A stretch of 64,000 bases of DNA from Dermatophagoides farinae (Eukaryota; Arthropoda; Arachnida; Sarcoptiformes; Pyroglyphidae). The translations under genes were made by a program, and so were the position numbers. Location of the stretch: assembly GCF_024713945.1 (NCBI RefSeq), contig NC_134680.1:4116001-4180000 (forward strand). The letters run 5' to 3'. Positions 24,394-37,554 of this stretch are shown here, in pieces. Numbering within the stretch: position 1 is the stretch's first letter; the number at the start of each line of letters is the position of its first letter. The notes beneath the pieces were generated by a model. The model searched no databases and was not told the DNA's origin. It was given only the letters and a program-made list of their open reading frames with translations.

Positions 24394-25458
24394 ATGGCAT
24401 CACGACCACCAACATCATCAAACACACGTGGAACGAAAAAAACACGACGTGGCGGTGCCGATTGTAATACGGCACGTATTGGGTTTATTGGTGCTGGTAA
24501 AATAGCAACTTCCATCATCACCGGTCTTGTATCACAACGTGGCCAAGTGGATCCAAAACGTATCTATGTATCAGCACCAACTACAATCAATACGGATTCA
24601 TTCAAAGTTACCTATCCGGGTATTCATATATCGAAAAGAAATATCGATATTTTTGGCCGTTTTGATTGTGATATTGTATTTATTTGTTGTCCACCAAATG
24701 TTATTCGTAATTTATATAAAATTGGTGGATCGCGGCCAGCAGCATTGACCACAAATTTTATACCAAATATGCGACATCCAGTTTATATATTTAGTCTTGT
24801 ATTTGGTTTCACCACTGAACAGATAAAAGAATGTCTATTGAATCCCGAAAATCCAGAACGATATACGGCCAAATTTTTTCGTTGTGTAATTAGTCATCCA
24901 ATTGCATTTGGTGTTGGCCATTGGTGGATCGATATCGAACCGGATAGTGCAAATTTTCCTAATATTGTACGTGAAATTTTCACACGTATTTCATTGATCG
25001 AATATGCACCGGAATCACTTCTCGATACCATATGTATTATTGCCGGTTCCAATATAACATTTGTAAGTAATAATCACAACAACATTGTTTCTCAGTGTTT
25101 TATTTACTAGAAAAAAATGATTTGTTTTCACCATTCTCATCTCGTTTTTTTTATTATATAGTGTTATTATTTTATCAATGCTATTGCTGATGGTGCTGTG
25201 AAAAAAGGAATGCCACGAAAATTGGCCGTAAAATTTGCGGCTAAAGTTGCATCATCAGCATCACAAACAGTATTAACAACGGGTACAAATGCTACTCAAT
25301 TAAAAGAAGATGCAAGCAGTCCATCCGGTGGTGCTATCTATGGACAAATGATATTGGATAAAAGTGAAGTTGCATCCGGTATTTGTGGTGCAATTGAAGC
25401 ATCATATAAACGATCACAAACATTAGCAATGACGGGTAAAACAGAGAATACCGAATGA
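24394..25458 (+). CDS. Divergent pyrroline-5-carboxylate-reductase-like protein
   Basis: Two exons, 24394-25062 and 25162-25458, with a GTAAGT donor and phase-0 junction, encode 321 residues. Residues ~27-42 form the dinucleotide-binding loop 'RIGFIGAGKIATSIITGL', and 'DIVFICCPPNVI' follows as in P5C reductases (ProC/PYCR family). The C-terminal dimerisation part is well kept: 'AIADGAVKKGMPRKLAVKFA' and 'LKEDASSPSGGAIYG'. P5C reductase makes proline from pyrroline-5-carboxylate. Two signatures differ: the usual PNTP word is replaced near 'CVISHPIAFGVG', and the usual GSGPAY word is replaced by 'GSNITFCYY'. Catalysis of the standard reaction is therefore uncertain; it may be a diverged paralogue. 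The N-terminal ~25 residues are basic and Ser/Thr-rich. Confidence 0.75.
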
Positions 25459-25764
25459 ATCTTACTTTTTTTTTGTTTCTCTGATTGTTTTCAATCTACG
25501 AATGATAATAATGATGAGTGAGTGTATGTATGTTTGTGATTCATTTGGTTAATTAATTAAAATCTATTAAAATATAAATCTTACAAAAATGTTTTGGAAA
25601 CACGGAAGAAGAAACGCAAATCTCAACATGTCATAGTAGTAAATCATGATATTAGATAACCCGATATATGGTTCTATCGTATTCTTGAACACCACATACA
25701 CATACATATTAAATACATGTACTTGGAATTCTCCTTCAAAAGTTCTCATAGAGAGAATACCGAA

Positions 25765-25815
25765 GACCGACGAAAAATCCCGAAGGTCGACAAAGGCGCG
25801 CGCGCTACGTCCGTA
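25765..25815. other. GC-rich islet in AT-rich spacer
   Basis: A ~50-bp block rich in CG dinucleotides, including 'GGCGCGCGCGCTACGTCCG', differs sharply from its surroundings. No coding frame, tRNA or transposon end is recognised. It could be a fragment of a foreign or mobile sequence. Confidence 0.5.
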
Positions 25816-27679
25816 TCCTTGTATATTGAAAAAAACCAAGCTTTATCGTCAACAACAATGAATGCAAATAGACCAAAGAAATCATCATCGAATATAGTAG
25901 TAGTTGCCGTTGTTGTTACGTCACGCACCCATTTTCCGAGTATCAGAAACGCCTACACACCCACTTGTCTATCAAAAAAAAAAATTAAGTATTAGAATTT
26001 GAAATAAAACATTAAGACCAACAAACAAAAAGAAGAAAGAAAGAAAGAAAAACATCTGAAAATCTTATAAAATCCAAGTATCATCATTTACATTTTTTTT
26101 TCTTTCCCAGAATATTCCTATCAAATTCTGTTATATATACTTCAACCACCACCGGCCTTAAGAGAAACAGGCCAGACTTTTTTTTTGGATATCAAAAACA
26201 TTCATTATTCTGATGATGATGATGATGATGAATGCTTTGAACATATTTTTCTTTACAAAAAAAAACAAACACAATGATTACCCGATGTGATTGAATAAAA
26301 AAAGGGATTGAATATATAATAAATAATGAATTCAGAATAAAGAGTTCGATTAATATTTGATTCAAAAACACAAAAAGATCTAGAATCATTTTATTTTTGT
26401 TTTTATTCATTCATTTATTTATTTAAAAATTTGAAAAATAATGAAACAAAAACAACAACAATAAAAACACATTACCCTTTTTACGATGCTATATATCATC
26501 ATTCTACCTAAGTGAATTTAACATTCCATGCACACACACACACACAAACAGACAAGTGACAGATTTTCAAAAAAAAATATAGTCAAAGAAGAATGAAAAT
26601 AAAATTCAATTTTTGTTTTCACTCGTCAACATTTTAAAAAAATTATTTAAAAAAAAATCCCCGTACATTGAACATCATCAACAAAAGCACAAAAGGCAAC
26701 AAAAACCACAAATATTGATCACAATGTTTGACGTCACAGCAAAATCAGAAACCATTAGCAATAGCAATGAGAAAAAGAATTGGAAAAAAAGGTAAATTTT
26801 TTTGAAAAAAAAAAATTTTAAAAAAATTTTAGAAAAAAAACTCTTGGTGGTCGCTTGCCCTACAGGCTTTGTGTGTGTGTGTGATGTGTAAAAAATATTG
26901 ATAAAAATTTTTTCAAATTCGGGCAATTCAATTTCCACAACAAAAAAAATTTCACATCCAAAAGCAAATTTGATAAATGAATGATGATATTTTTAAATGA
27001 TGTTCATCAAATAATTATTAGTAATCATGACGTGAAAACTTTTTTTTCTTGACATTCTAAAGTTTAAAATCTAAACCGAGAAAAAAAAATCTGTCAACAT
27101 CATCGATTATTAAACATGGTAAACAAAAATCAATCACATATAAACTTCGGTTGGAAAAAAAACATTCAGATTTTATTTAATTTTCTTTTTATTGTTCCTA
27201 TTATCTAGTTCTAGTTCAAAATGAAATGAAATGAGAAAAATGGTGAATAATTTTAATGCATATTCAGCGATAATTTTTAAAATAATTCAAATATTTTTTT
27301 TATTATTTTGCTCCAGAATAAAATTAATAATCCAGAATAATAACTTTACCACAATTGTATGTCAATTATTCATGAATGATGATGATGATGATGGTTGATG
27401 GTTGATGGTTGCCTATTTTTTTTGTGTTTAGGTACCGGATCGAAAGACCTAATTTTTCATACTTGAACTTTTCTATCATTTTGTGTGTGCGTGTGTTACT
27501 CATGTGGGTTTATGTTTTTTCGTCAAAACATACATAGATTTTTTTTACAACAACTACATTGATCAACATCACCACACCATTACCCATCGTCGTCGTCATT
27601 TTCAAATCAAATAATAAAGATGATGGAATAGAAAAAATCTCGCATCATTGTTATGATGAGATTTTGTTGAAAAAATGTG

Positions 27680-27931
27680 CTATAACAAAAATCTCGAATA
27701 CAAAAATCTCTAAAATGAGGGAAAAAAAATGACACTGACGTTATGTACAAAGAAGATGCAAAAAAAAAAACAAAAACAAACGAAACTTACGTTATGTTAT
27801 AATTTTCATAATTGTTAGATATCTAATGGCCATGTTCTGCTTTTTAGGTGAGCCGCTCATATATACATTCAATTAGCTAAGTTTTAATAAGCGCTTGCAC
27901 TCATTTAAGAGTTTTCGAGATTTTGTTATAG
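27680..27931. mobile_element. Probable MITE with ~18-bp terminal inverted repeats
   Basis: The left end CTATAACAAAAATCTCGAA (27680-27698) and the right end TTCGAGATTTTGTTATAG (27914-27931) are inverted copies differing by one A. They enclose ~215 bp with no coding frame. Size and structure fit a non-autonomous DNA transposon. Just outside the left end, around 27636-27665, is a second small hairpin built on ATCTC/GAGAT. A target-site duplication is not clear, and the family is not recognised. Confidence 0.5.
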
Positions 27932-30900
27932 AATCATTTGGTCATTTTATTTTTCTGGTTGTGTTTGTGGAAAACAATCCCACTATACACACACCCAACG
28001 TCTATATATAAAAAGATTCGTCATTTAGGTATTAACCATTAAATGTATGTGTTTGTATAAGTAATTTAGGACATTTTTCATTTTATGTTTGTGTGTATTG
28101 TTTGTTTATATTATTTAGTTTGTCGTGGTGTTGTGCTGGTTTGAATGAAATAGATAGATAGATAGAAAGAATCGTAAATTGGATTGTCAAAATGATTGTG
28201 TTGTTTATTTAGGATTCATCATCATCAACAACAATAAAAAAAATAAAAATAACAAAATAGAATTTTTTTTCAGCATTTTCAGTATTCAATGTTCAATAGT
28301 AATTATATATATAAAATTTTATAAATGTCTTACACCTATTTATTATTGCAAGAAATATTGAGTAAATAAGATAAAAAAAACCAGAGAGGTCATCGTTTGT
28401 AAAACAAACACATAAACTATCGATAGTTTAATGGATCAATATATCGATCTTACATTTGTTTTTTTTTAAATTGTTCAATCAATCTTTTTCGCCAAAGAAC
28501 AAAAAAAAGACACCATCGATCAATCTACATTCGACAACAAACAAAAATTCTTATTATTCAAATTAACCGTGATGAATATATATGTGTCATTGTGATATAA
28601 ATATATAATATCAAGGTCTAGAATCTAGACTCTAGATAATGGTATCCATTAAGATATTAAAATAAAAAATATCAACCATCATTACCACCACCAGCATTGA
28701 ATTCACACACACACACACACGACTACCATGTATGTCCAGAATTTTTTTTAGATGATGAAAAACTTTTTTTTTCTGAAAAAAAATTCTAAATGTTTGCATT
28801 CGCTGCCGCCATCAAGTCGATGATGATGAACATAATTAAATTAAAATTTTTTTTTGTGTTCGTGTTTTGTTCGTTTTTGTAAACGAAAAAAAAAAGATTT
28901 TCTGGATCATCATCATGATGTTTTTTCTTCTTTTTTTTCCGTTTTTGTGCCATATGGGTTTTTTTTGTGCGTGTGTTTGTGTGGGCATAATACAACTGAC
29001 AATGGAATATAATTTTTATTCATAAAAATTAAAATTCCACTGCAATGTATTTGTGTATGATGTATTTTAGTATTTATATTTGTCAGCCATTCATGTATAT
29101 TCATATTTTCTATATGAATATTAGATTGGATTATTTCGTGTGTTTTTTGTTTTTGTTTTTGTTTTCATTCATACACACACAGAAGACGACATTTATTCCA
29201 CTGGAAAAACAAAATGATTTTTTTCCTCTCCCCCCCGAGCAAACACACACACATACAATGGAATTGTTATTTTAGTTTTCAAATATCGATAAGGGAAAAA
29301 AAATATCGATCATTTTTGTGAACAATTTATTTTCAAATATGACCAAAATTTTTTTTTGTATACATTGTTAATTTGGAATTTTAATTTTTTTTTCAAAATG
29401 AAAATATTAAACTTTTTGTTAAAAGTATGTAATTATCATGTACAGATATGAATTTTTTCAAAAAAAAAAATTTTTCCGGTTACCATGGTGATGAAATTGA
29501 CGATAAATTTTTTTTCATTTTTTTTCCATTTTTTTTTGTTTAAGCGAAACTATGAAAAAAAAGTTTGAAGAATCATGAGTGATGGGACGGAAATTGAAAA
29601 CGTGTAAAGAGAAAACAAAACAAGTTTGTAAATGATGATGAACAAAAAAAACTTTTTCTTTTTTAAATTTGAAATGGCCCTTGAAATTGACAGCATTCAG
29701 TGTTCCATGAGAATTTCTAAAGTGGACATCCATATGTGTGTGTGTGTGTTTGACATTCCAAACAATGTCATCATCATCATCATCGTCGTTTTTTTAATGT
29801 AAAAATTATGTATGATGTGTAAACATTTTAAATAAGCAATAAGGAAGCACAATAGTAGCGTATTTCAACAATATCCAATTACCCTATATATTCGCTGGAA
29901 AATATTCTAGGCAGCAAAAAAACCCACACATAATCATTCGTTGTTTGTAAATATAAAAACACAAAACTATAGACATAAAAAAAATGACCGGGATTTCGGT
30001 TACTGACCTAAATATATCGACGAAATTGTTGTTATTGTTGAACAAATATAGAAATGAACAAACTCATTTAAAAAAAAAATAGTTCACAAAGTAAACACAC
30101 ACACACTCACACACCGGAAATATATACACAGGTATAAGTATAGAAATAATTCATCATTCGATTCAGTCATGCGTACAAAAACTTGATCCAAATGGAACAC
30201 ACACACACACTTACAAATACATAAAGTACATTTTTTAGAAATATTAATTGAAAAAAAAATTATTCACAACCACCAAAAAAAAAATTGAGCAAATTTTCAA
30301 TCATAAAAATTAATTGATTGTAGAAGAAAAAAAACGGAAACAATTCAACCATAACAAAAAAAAAACTGATACCTTTTTCATCCGTTTTTGATAGATAATT
30401 AAATGAATCTAATTATCATCATCATCATCATCATCATCGTCAATAATGATTGTGAGAATTTAAATAAATTATTCTGTAATAGAATCGTAATGAAAATTAT
30501 GAATATTCTATATATAATACAGATTTATCAAGATGTAAAAGAACTGAAGATTGTGATTGAATATATTATAGTTGAATTGAATTATTTTGAAGGTTGGAAA
30601 AAAAACGAATGATAATATATTGATAATAATTGAAATAGCGAATGTTCGTTTTGTTGTTGGATTGAATTGAATTGAATTGGTTGATATCAGCAATAATAAT
30701 TTCTTATTCTCAATCTCTCTATCTAGTTAATTCTTCTTCTTTTTCTTTGAAATTTTGTCTTGTACCGTTACAATACGTTATTATGATAAATTTTTATCAA
30801 AAATCTGTGAGCCTATTGTATGGTCGTCGGTTGAATCGAATGAAAAAAAAGAATAGAAAAAAAAGTCAATTCTTTGTCATTCAAATGATTTGAAAAAAGT

Positions 30901-31753
30901 GGTTTTTTGGTGCGTGGTTCTCGTCGATCAAATAGTTTGTCATCGTTCAAAAAGTAGAAATAGAAATAAGATTTTTCGATATGGGACAATAGTATTTTAG
31001 TAGTTCGCATAAAAATATTTGATTTGAATTTGGATTTTGGATTTTTTTTTCATTCCTTTACCACACATTTAAAACTTCAGTACAAACTTTTGATGCATTC
31101 ACCATAATATTTCAATTGAGAAAAGATCAATGTGTGGAAAAAAATAATTGGATTTGATTGATTTCAATTGATCGATATATTTATCAACAATTGAATTTTT
31201 TTTTTTATTTTTGAATGGCCCATTTGAATAATGATGATGGTCATTCTCAATGACATTGTTTGAATTCTCTACATTCGTATGTACCTTTTTATCAATTTGG
31301 GTGTAAATAGAATTCGAATGTTTTTTTTTTTTAGATTATTATCCACTTCAGCTTCGCCCGAATTTATTCTATTTTTGTAGACCATATTCGTATGTTATGT
31401 GCACTTGCATTAGATTAAATCTAATCTTTTCGATGTATGTTTTTTTTTGTCTCGTTGTTGTTGTTGTTAACGATGATGATGGTTTCCAACATTAGGCCAA
31501 CTTTATCGTCATTATAATGATGATGATAATCTTTGATTGAAAAATAATTAACTAACCATTTAATGACCGTATATCATAATAATGATGTATGTATGAATAA
31601 ATGAATGAATCCATGCAATTATTTTGGAATTAATGAAAAAAGAAAATTGGAAAATAATTTTCCGGAACAATGATGAGATTGTTCTGGATTCTATAGACAA
31701 AAAAAACAGAAAAGAAAAAATTCTTTATTCTTGATAACGATGGTGGTCATTTT

Positions 31754-31908
31754 TTAGGTTGAAATAGAAAAAAGGCCTGCTGCTGAATTCGATCGAAATG
31801 ATGTCGGTGTTTTTTTTTCATCCAACAACAAATTCGAACGCTTTTCAGGTTTGAGTTCGTTATAAATGACCGATTTGATGATCATGATCATGATGATGGC
31901 AATTAATA
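31754..31908 (-). CDS. Possible terminal exon of a small secreted peptide precursor (low confidence)
   Basis: A very good minus-strand splice acceptor (T-rich tract then CCGGTTTTCAG) precedes 31908. From there an open frame reads a hydrophobic stretch ('LIAIIMIMIIKS') followed by a polar part with a dibasic site ('ELKPEKRSNLLLDEKK') and ends at a stop at 31754. An in-frame ATG is at 31891. This resembles a neuropeptide precursor with its signal peptide split by an intron, but no known peptide motif is recognised and no first exon was located. Confidence 0.25.
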
Positions 31909-33252
31909 CTGAAAACCGGAAAAAAAAATTCTTCAACCATGACCAATAACTGTTTGTTTTTTATTTTATTTTTTTCCCATTAAATTCATAGGAATTTTAA
32001 ACAAAACAAAAAAATATGAAATGAAATGTAAGCTTCACTGTCTATATTTCACTCAGTCTCCAAAAACCATTGAACAGTACAGTTACATATGATGATGAAG
32101 AAGAAGACGAAGAAGAAGAAAAAAAATCGAATTTAAACTTTGAATTTTTTGTTTCGTTTGGAGAAAAAAAAAAATATTCTTCCACAACACTGGTCGATAG
32201 TGGTTAGTTTGGTTTGGTTTGGTTTACTTTGGTAAAAATGAAAGAAACTAACAATCTTGTTTATACCAATACATACAACATAATAGAATAGAAAATCCAT
32301 TATCGTCAAATGGATGCTGTTGCTGTGTTATATGATGAAGTTTTTTTTTCTATCCATGGATCACCATTTTTCATTCCCATCATCATCATTATTATTATGT
32401 GTATGTGTATGTGTGTGTGTATATATAGTATAACCACCACATTCAACGAAATCTATTTTTTCCGTTTTTTTTTAAATTCTCAGAATCTTTTTTTTTCTCT
32501 TTTCTTCTCAGAATATGATGAATTTAATAGTAAGTAAATAAATATCTGGGGCCGATTTTTTTTTTTGGAAACATAACATAATTTGTTGTTGTTGGTAATG
32601 TTGTGATGGTCCGTTTTGTTTTGTCTTGTCATTGCTCAAGGACCCATTATATATATTGTGTGTGTGTGTGTAACCAAATGATTTTTTGATGATGATTATA
32701 ATGATGCTGGAGATAATATTTATGCTCGCGTTTTTTTTCTCTCTCTCTCTCTCTCTGACCAGAATCAAAATCACTCGACATCACTAACAAAAACAAAAAA
32801 CTCATCGATTTGAAATTTAATAAAATAATTTATAATTTGACAAGAATAATTTGTTTTTGTTTTCATTTCAAATTCAAATGAGCAACAATAATAATGATGA
32901 AAATAATAATAAGCAAACAAAAATTATAATGGAAAAAAGAATTTCAATTTAAAATCATTTTCTGGAAATGATCTTTTTTTTTGTTGGTGTGTGGGGATGG
33001 TGGTATTTTTTTTTTTTTAGTCAAAGAAAAGAGAAAAACAAACAAACAAAAAAGAAAAACAGATAATAATCAAACAGAATTTAAAAGGTCAATGGGTCAA
33101 AATGTGTATGCATGCTACATATTTGAATCAATCATTTCAGATATAATTTATTCATTGTTTGGTGGGATAAAGTGGACAGGCTGTATGGTTCTTTTTTTTA
33201 TATTTGATTCTTGAAATTCTTCAATACACATACATACAAATTGTTGTCTTAA

Positions 33253-34736
33253 TTAGATGGGCAATTCAAAATTAACATCAACCGCTGCTGAACGTGCTAA
33301 ACCAATAATTGCAGACATTTTTACCACCATTTTGGCTGCCTCTTCCAAATTATCACAAGCCAATATACGAAGATTTGATGATGCAATCAATGCTTTTGCA
33401 TCATCAACGTTTGTGCCTATGAAAAATGAATAAAAAAAAAACATTGATTAAATTTAATTTTGAAAAGAAATACAAAAGAAACAAACCTTGTAAACGTACA
33501 ACGATAGGAATCTTTAGTTTCAATGTTTGTGCTGCAGCAATAATACCTTCGGCAATAACATCACAACGCATTATACCACCAAATATATTGACCAGAATAG
33601 CTTGCACTTTGGAATCGGATGAAATAATACGAAATGCTTCTTTCACTTGTTGTGCTGTTGCCCCACCACCAACGTCCAAAAAATTAGCCGGACTACCTCC
33701 ATGTAATTTGATTATGTCCATTGTAGCCATTGCTAAACCGGCACCATTAACTAAACAACCGATATCACCATCTAATGAAATATAATTTAGATTTGCAGCC
33801 TGTGCTTCAACTTCACGTTGATCAATCTGTGTTGGATCTTTAAGATCGTAAACATCTTGTTGACGAAATTCTGCATTATCATCGAAACGACATTTAGCAT
33901 CGATACATAAAACATGACCATTTGAATCTTCAATCATTGGATTAATTTCGATCATTGAGGCATCTTTTTCCAAAAATAATTTATATAAATTCATTACTAA
34001 TTGGGCAGCATGTTCATGACTATTCGGATGGAAGCCAACTTTACGTACAACATCCATTGCCATCTCTGAGGAAAGGCCATTCACTATGTCAACAGGTACA
34101 GTAATAATAGCTTCCGGTGATTCTTTAGCAACATCTTCTATAGCCATACCACCTTGACTTGATGCAATAATTACTGGACCTTGATAGGCACGTTCCAACA
34201 TGATGGCAAAATAATATTCACGTCTTGGATAAAGACGTTCAACGATCATAACCTTATTACAAATCATTCCTTTTTCACCCGTTTGTTTCGTAAATATATT
34301 GTGTCCTATATTTCAAACAACAAAAAAAAAAAAAAAAAAAAATCAATCGAATCGAACACACAAGCAAACGAGCAAAGCACTTACCCAACATTTTGGACGC
34401 AACTTCACGAACTTCCTCGGCTGTATATACTAATTTAACACCACCCTTGAGACCGCTACTAAAATGTCCACGGCCACGACCACCGGTCAATACTTGGGCT
34501 TTAACAACGAAATCATTTTCACCTAAACGTTTCGATATTTCAACAGCTTCATCCGGTGTACTTGCTACACCAAATCTTGGTACTTTAACACCACCTTTTT
34601 GTAATATTTCCATTGCAACATATTCATGTACATTTAGAAATCTTCGTCCAACCGTATGACCACCAGTACCATTATTATTTGCAGCATTGGCTATTTGTTT
34701 TGCCAAAATGAATTTATTTCTTAATGATCGTAACAT
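33253..34736 (-). CDS. SUCLA2: Succinate-CoA ligase [ADP-forming] beta subunit, mitochondrial
   Basis: Three exons on the minus strand, 34736-34385, 34305-33487 and 33416-33253, encode 444 residues. It is the beta subunit of the citric-acid-cycle enzyme converting succinyl-CoA to succinate with ATP formation in the mitochondrial matrix. The first ~30 residues are basic and hydroxylated, as for an import signal. The mature start '[20 protein letters not shown]' and the ATP-grasp words '[16 protein letters not shown]', 'FTKQTGEKG', '[14 protein letters not shown]', '[13 protein letters not shown]', 'MIEINPM' are all present. In the ligase part '[20 protein letters not shown]', '[13 protein letters not shown]' and '[14 protein letters not shown]' are intact. 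It ends '..VNFELPI', close to the human ending. All introns have GT..AG borders and preserve the frame. Confidence 0.95.
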
Positions 34737-35968
34737 ATTTTTTTCAGGTGTAATTATCGTTATTGAAAAATAATTTCAAAAAGAAAACAATAAAAACGAA
34801 TAAGATTAAAACAATGAACAATCGATATATCGATAGAATTAAAAATGATTCGAATATATTCCAACAATCGATTGATGATTTGTTTTGTTTTTATATTCTT
34901 CGTCTTTTTAAGATTTTGTAAAGGTGAAAAATCTTATCTACGACAACAGTCACCACAACCAAAACCACAACACCAGAATAAAAAAAAATTCAATGAATTC
35001 AAAATATTTTTTTTTAAATTCAAAAATTCAATTAAAAAAATTTTCAAAAAACATCATTTATACACCATCAATAATCAGTCAGGAAAAAAAACAAAAACAA
35101 TCCAAACAGAATAAAGTTGAACTCATTGACATTACACAAAGCTACCAGAAAAACATATGTATTGAATTGAATATTGGCCAACAACAATTTTGGGGAAAAG
35201 AAAAAAATCTGAGTACATGCGTACACACAGACAAACACACACACACACAAAATCAATGCAAACAAAGCAAGAAAAAGAAGAAAAAAAAAACATTGGAATT
35301 TTTCTTCTGATGATAATAATTCGTATACGGGCGTGTGTATGTTGTTGTTGATGATGATGATGTTGATGTCTGTCTGTATATCAAACCATTACCACCACCA
35401 TCTAATCTATGTGATTATTAAGACAAAAGCATACAGGAATTCATTGAATTGAAATAAAGAGAAAAAATAAAATAAAATTTACAATCCAAAGGTGACAATG
35501 AAAATAATTTCCTATAATCCATATAAATTCTACCACATCCATAAATGAATGAATGATGATGATGATGATGAATAAAACGGTAAAATAGAAACGTCATAAT
35601 CAAATCACAATCAAACACACATGTATATTTATTATATGAATGGGTACATTAAACATCATTTAAAAAAAAATTTAGTATAATTATCATAGATACAAATTTT
35701 ATTCGATATTATCCATCATCATCATTAAAATATATATTTCTTTTATTATATCTTGATAATTATGTTTATCAATAGTTAATAATACACACACACAGCATGT
35801 AATTTGATCATTTTTTCTTTTTTTCTTTGACGTAGACATGTCAATTTTGATTGATTGATTGATTGATGTGATGTGTGAAAATGATAATAAATTAATTATC
35901 ATGTATCATTTTTATCGTTATTTTATCTTGTCATTACTTTATTCACATTTGGCCAAATTATTTTATAT
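34737..35968. other. Spacer between SUCLA2 (5' end) and CSTF2 (3' end)
   Basis: Both flanking genes are on the minus strand, so this holds the SUCLA2 promoter (left) and the CSTF2 3' flank (right). It contains poly-A and (CA)n tracts and a (GAT)n run near 35558. No additional gene is seen. Confidence 0.6.
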
Positions 35969-37340
35969 TTATTTATTTTGTTGCTGTAATTGTTGCCGTA
36001 ACATTAATATCGATTGTCTTTGATCTGCCGGTAACATATTTATCTGTTGATCAGATAATGATAATACTTGCATAATTAGTTGTGCTTTTTCCTGTTCCGA
36101 TTGATTCATTGTAGATTGATTATTATTTGTCTGTATTGTCGATGATGTTGATGATGATGATGATGTTGATGCTGGTGGTTGGTTCGATGTTGGAACTTGA
36201 GCTGAAGTTATAGCCGATGAAAGTTGCGATGGTTGTTGATTGAATAAAACACCCCCTGTTGTTGGTCTTATCGGACCAGGTGGTTGTGGTCCACGAGGAT
36301 TTGGTGTTACAGTTACGACAGGAGCAATAGCATTTGCTGTGGATGCTACCGTGGGAATTTGAACACGTAATCTTGGATCTAATGGAGGTGGAGCAGCCGT
36401 GACAACAGTTTGTGTTGGCTGAGGTTGTTGTTGAACAATTCTTGGATCAAATGCCTCGGTAGGTGGTTGCGCTTGTTGCTGTTGTTGTCGAAGACGTGGA
36501 TCTAATCGTGGATCGAATGGATTTTGAGCCATCGATGGTGGTGGTTGCTGTACAGCGGCTACAATATTTGGGTCATAAAGATTCGGATGTATCATCGGTG
36601 GCTGTTGTGACATTGGCATAACCATATGTGAAGCTGGTGGCATTCCCGGGGTTGGAATGTTTGCCGCTGGTTGAATTGGCATCGGTGGTGGATTTGGTTT
36701 GTATAGAATGGATGAAGCAGTTTGTACATCGATAGCACGCATTACAACCAATAGCTGAAGTAATGCATAAGCTAATTGTGGATTCTGCAGTAGCATATTT
36801 CTCGCTTCATTTGGATTCGTAAGAACACAATGTTTCATTTGTTTAGCAATTTCGAACATTTGTTCTGGTGGTAATGAACTGACCACTTTTGCTATCTGTT
36901 CAGGTGCTTTATCAGGTTCCACTTCTTGTCCATATGGTGATTCAAATGATCCCGATAATGACATTTGTAGGTTTTTTATCTCCTCTTTAAAACGTTCATT
37001 TGTGGCCGTATCCACACGAAGATTACGGCCATTCAATTCATAAGTATTTAGATTTCGCATAGCCGATAATGCCGTTTCTTGATCACGATATTCACAGAAT
37101 CCATAACCTTTTGGTTTACCCGATTCACGGTCATAAACTAATTTGAAACTAATGACCGGACCAGCTTCGGAAAAGATTTCCTTGAGTTTTTCTTCACTTG
37201 CATCGTATGGAATGTTTCCAACTACGAATTTAAAAAGAATTAAATTATCAATTAAAAATATAAGAACCAAGTTAAAACATACCAAAAACTGAACGAAGTG
37301 ATCGTTCATTTGTTGCTTGTTGTTGTGAAATGTTTGACAT
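35969..37340 (-). CDS. CSTF2: Cleavage stimulation factor 64 kDa subunit (CstF64)
   Basis: Two minus-strand exons, 37340-37283 and 37221-35969, encode 436 residues. CstF64 binds the GU-rich element downstream of poly(A) sites during nuclear pre-mRNA 3' processing. The start ('[20 protein letters not shown]') leads into an RRM: RNP2 '[10 protein letters not shown]' spans the intron, RNP1 is '[10 protein letters not shown]'. The hinge that binds CstF77/symplekin follows ('[20 protein letters not shown]', '[18 protein letters not shown]'). A Pro/Gln-rich middle carries repeated 'DPRL' words. The C-terminal helical domain is '[20 protein letters not shown]'. It is somewhat shorter than human CSTF2 (577) because the MEARA-type repeats are absent. 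Confidence 0.95.
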
Positions 37341-37554
37341 ATTGTTTATGGAATCAGAAGAATTTTTTTTCTCAATATTTCAAACCGATTGAATAATGAT
37401 AATCGAATTCGGTCAATAAAAAAAAACTCAAATCATACACGTTTTTAGCAAAAATTCCTTCAAATACGACGTTACACGTTAATTTTTGACGAATGTTTTC
37501 AGTTTATTTGGCTCATCATTTTTTTCGTTCCAAATTTTGAAAATTTCTAAAATA
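37341..37554. promoter_or_regulatory. Compact bidirectional promoter, CSTF2 / UBA3
   Basis: Only 214 bp separate the start codons of two head-to-head housekeeping genes. No TATA box is clear; a TACGACGTTACACG stretch near 37466 contains an ACGT core. Confidence 0.6.

Larger units (their letters stand above)
25459..33252. other. Gene-poor region (~7.8 kb)
   Basis: The longest stretch without a convincing gene. It holds simple repeats, a short GC-rich islet near 25765-25815, an inverted-repeat element at 27680-27931, triple TCTAGA words near 28617-28635, and a possible short secreted-peptide exon on the minus strand at 31754-31908. Introns or UTRs of genes with very small exons cannot be excluded. 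Confidence 0.5.

Noticed and set aside
25567-25995. Several overlapping short frames around the GC-rich islet
   Set aside because: No recognisable domain on either strand and no splice signals; noted only as a composition anomaly.
30813-31010. Minus-strand frame 'MRTTKILLSHIEKSYF...' with basic clusters
   Set aside because: Lacks a signal peptide and family resemblance; the end is Phe-rich from T tracts. Too weak to call.
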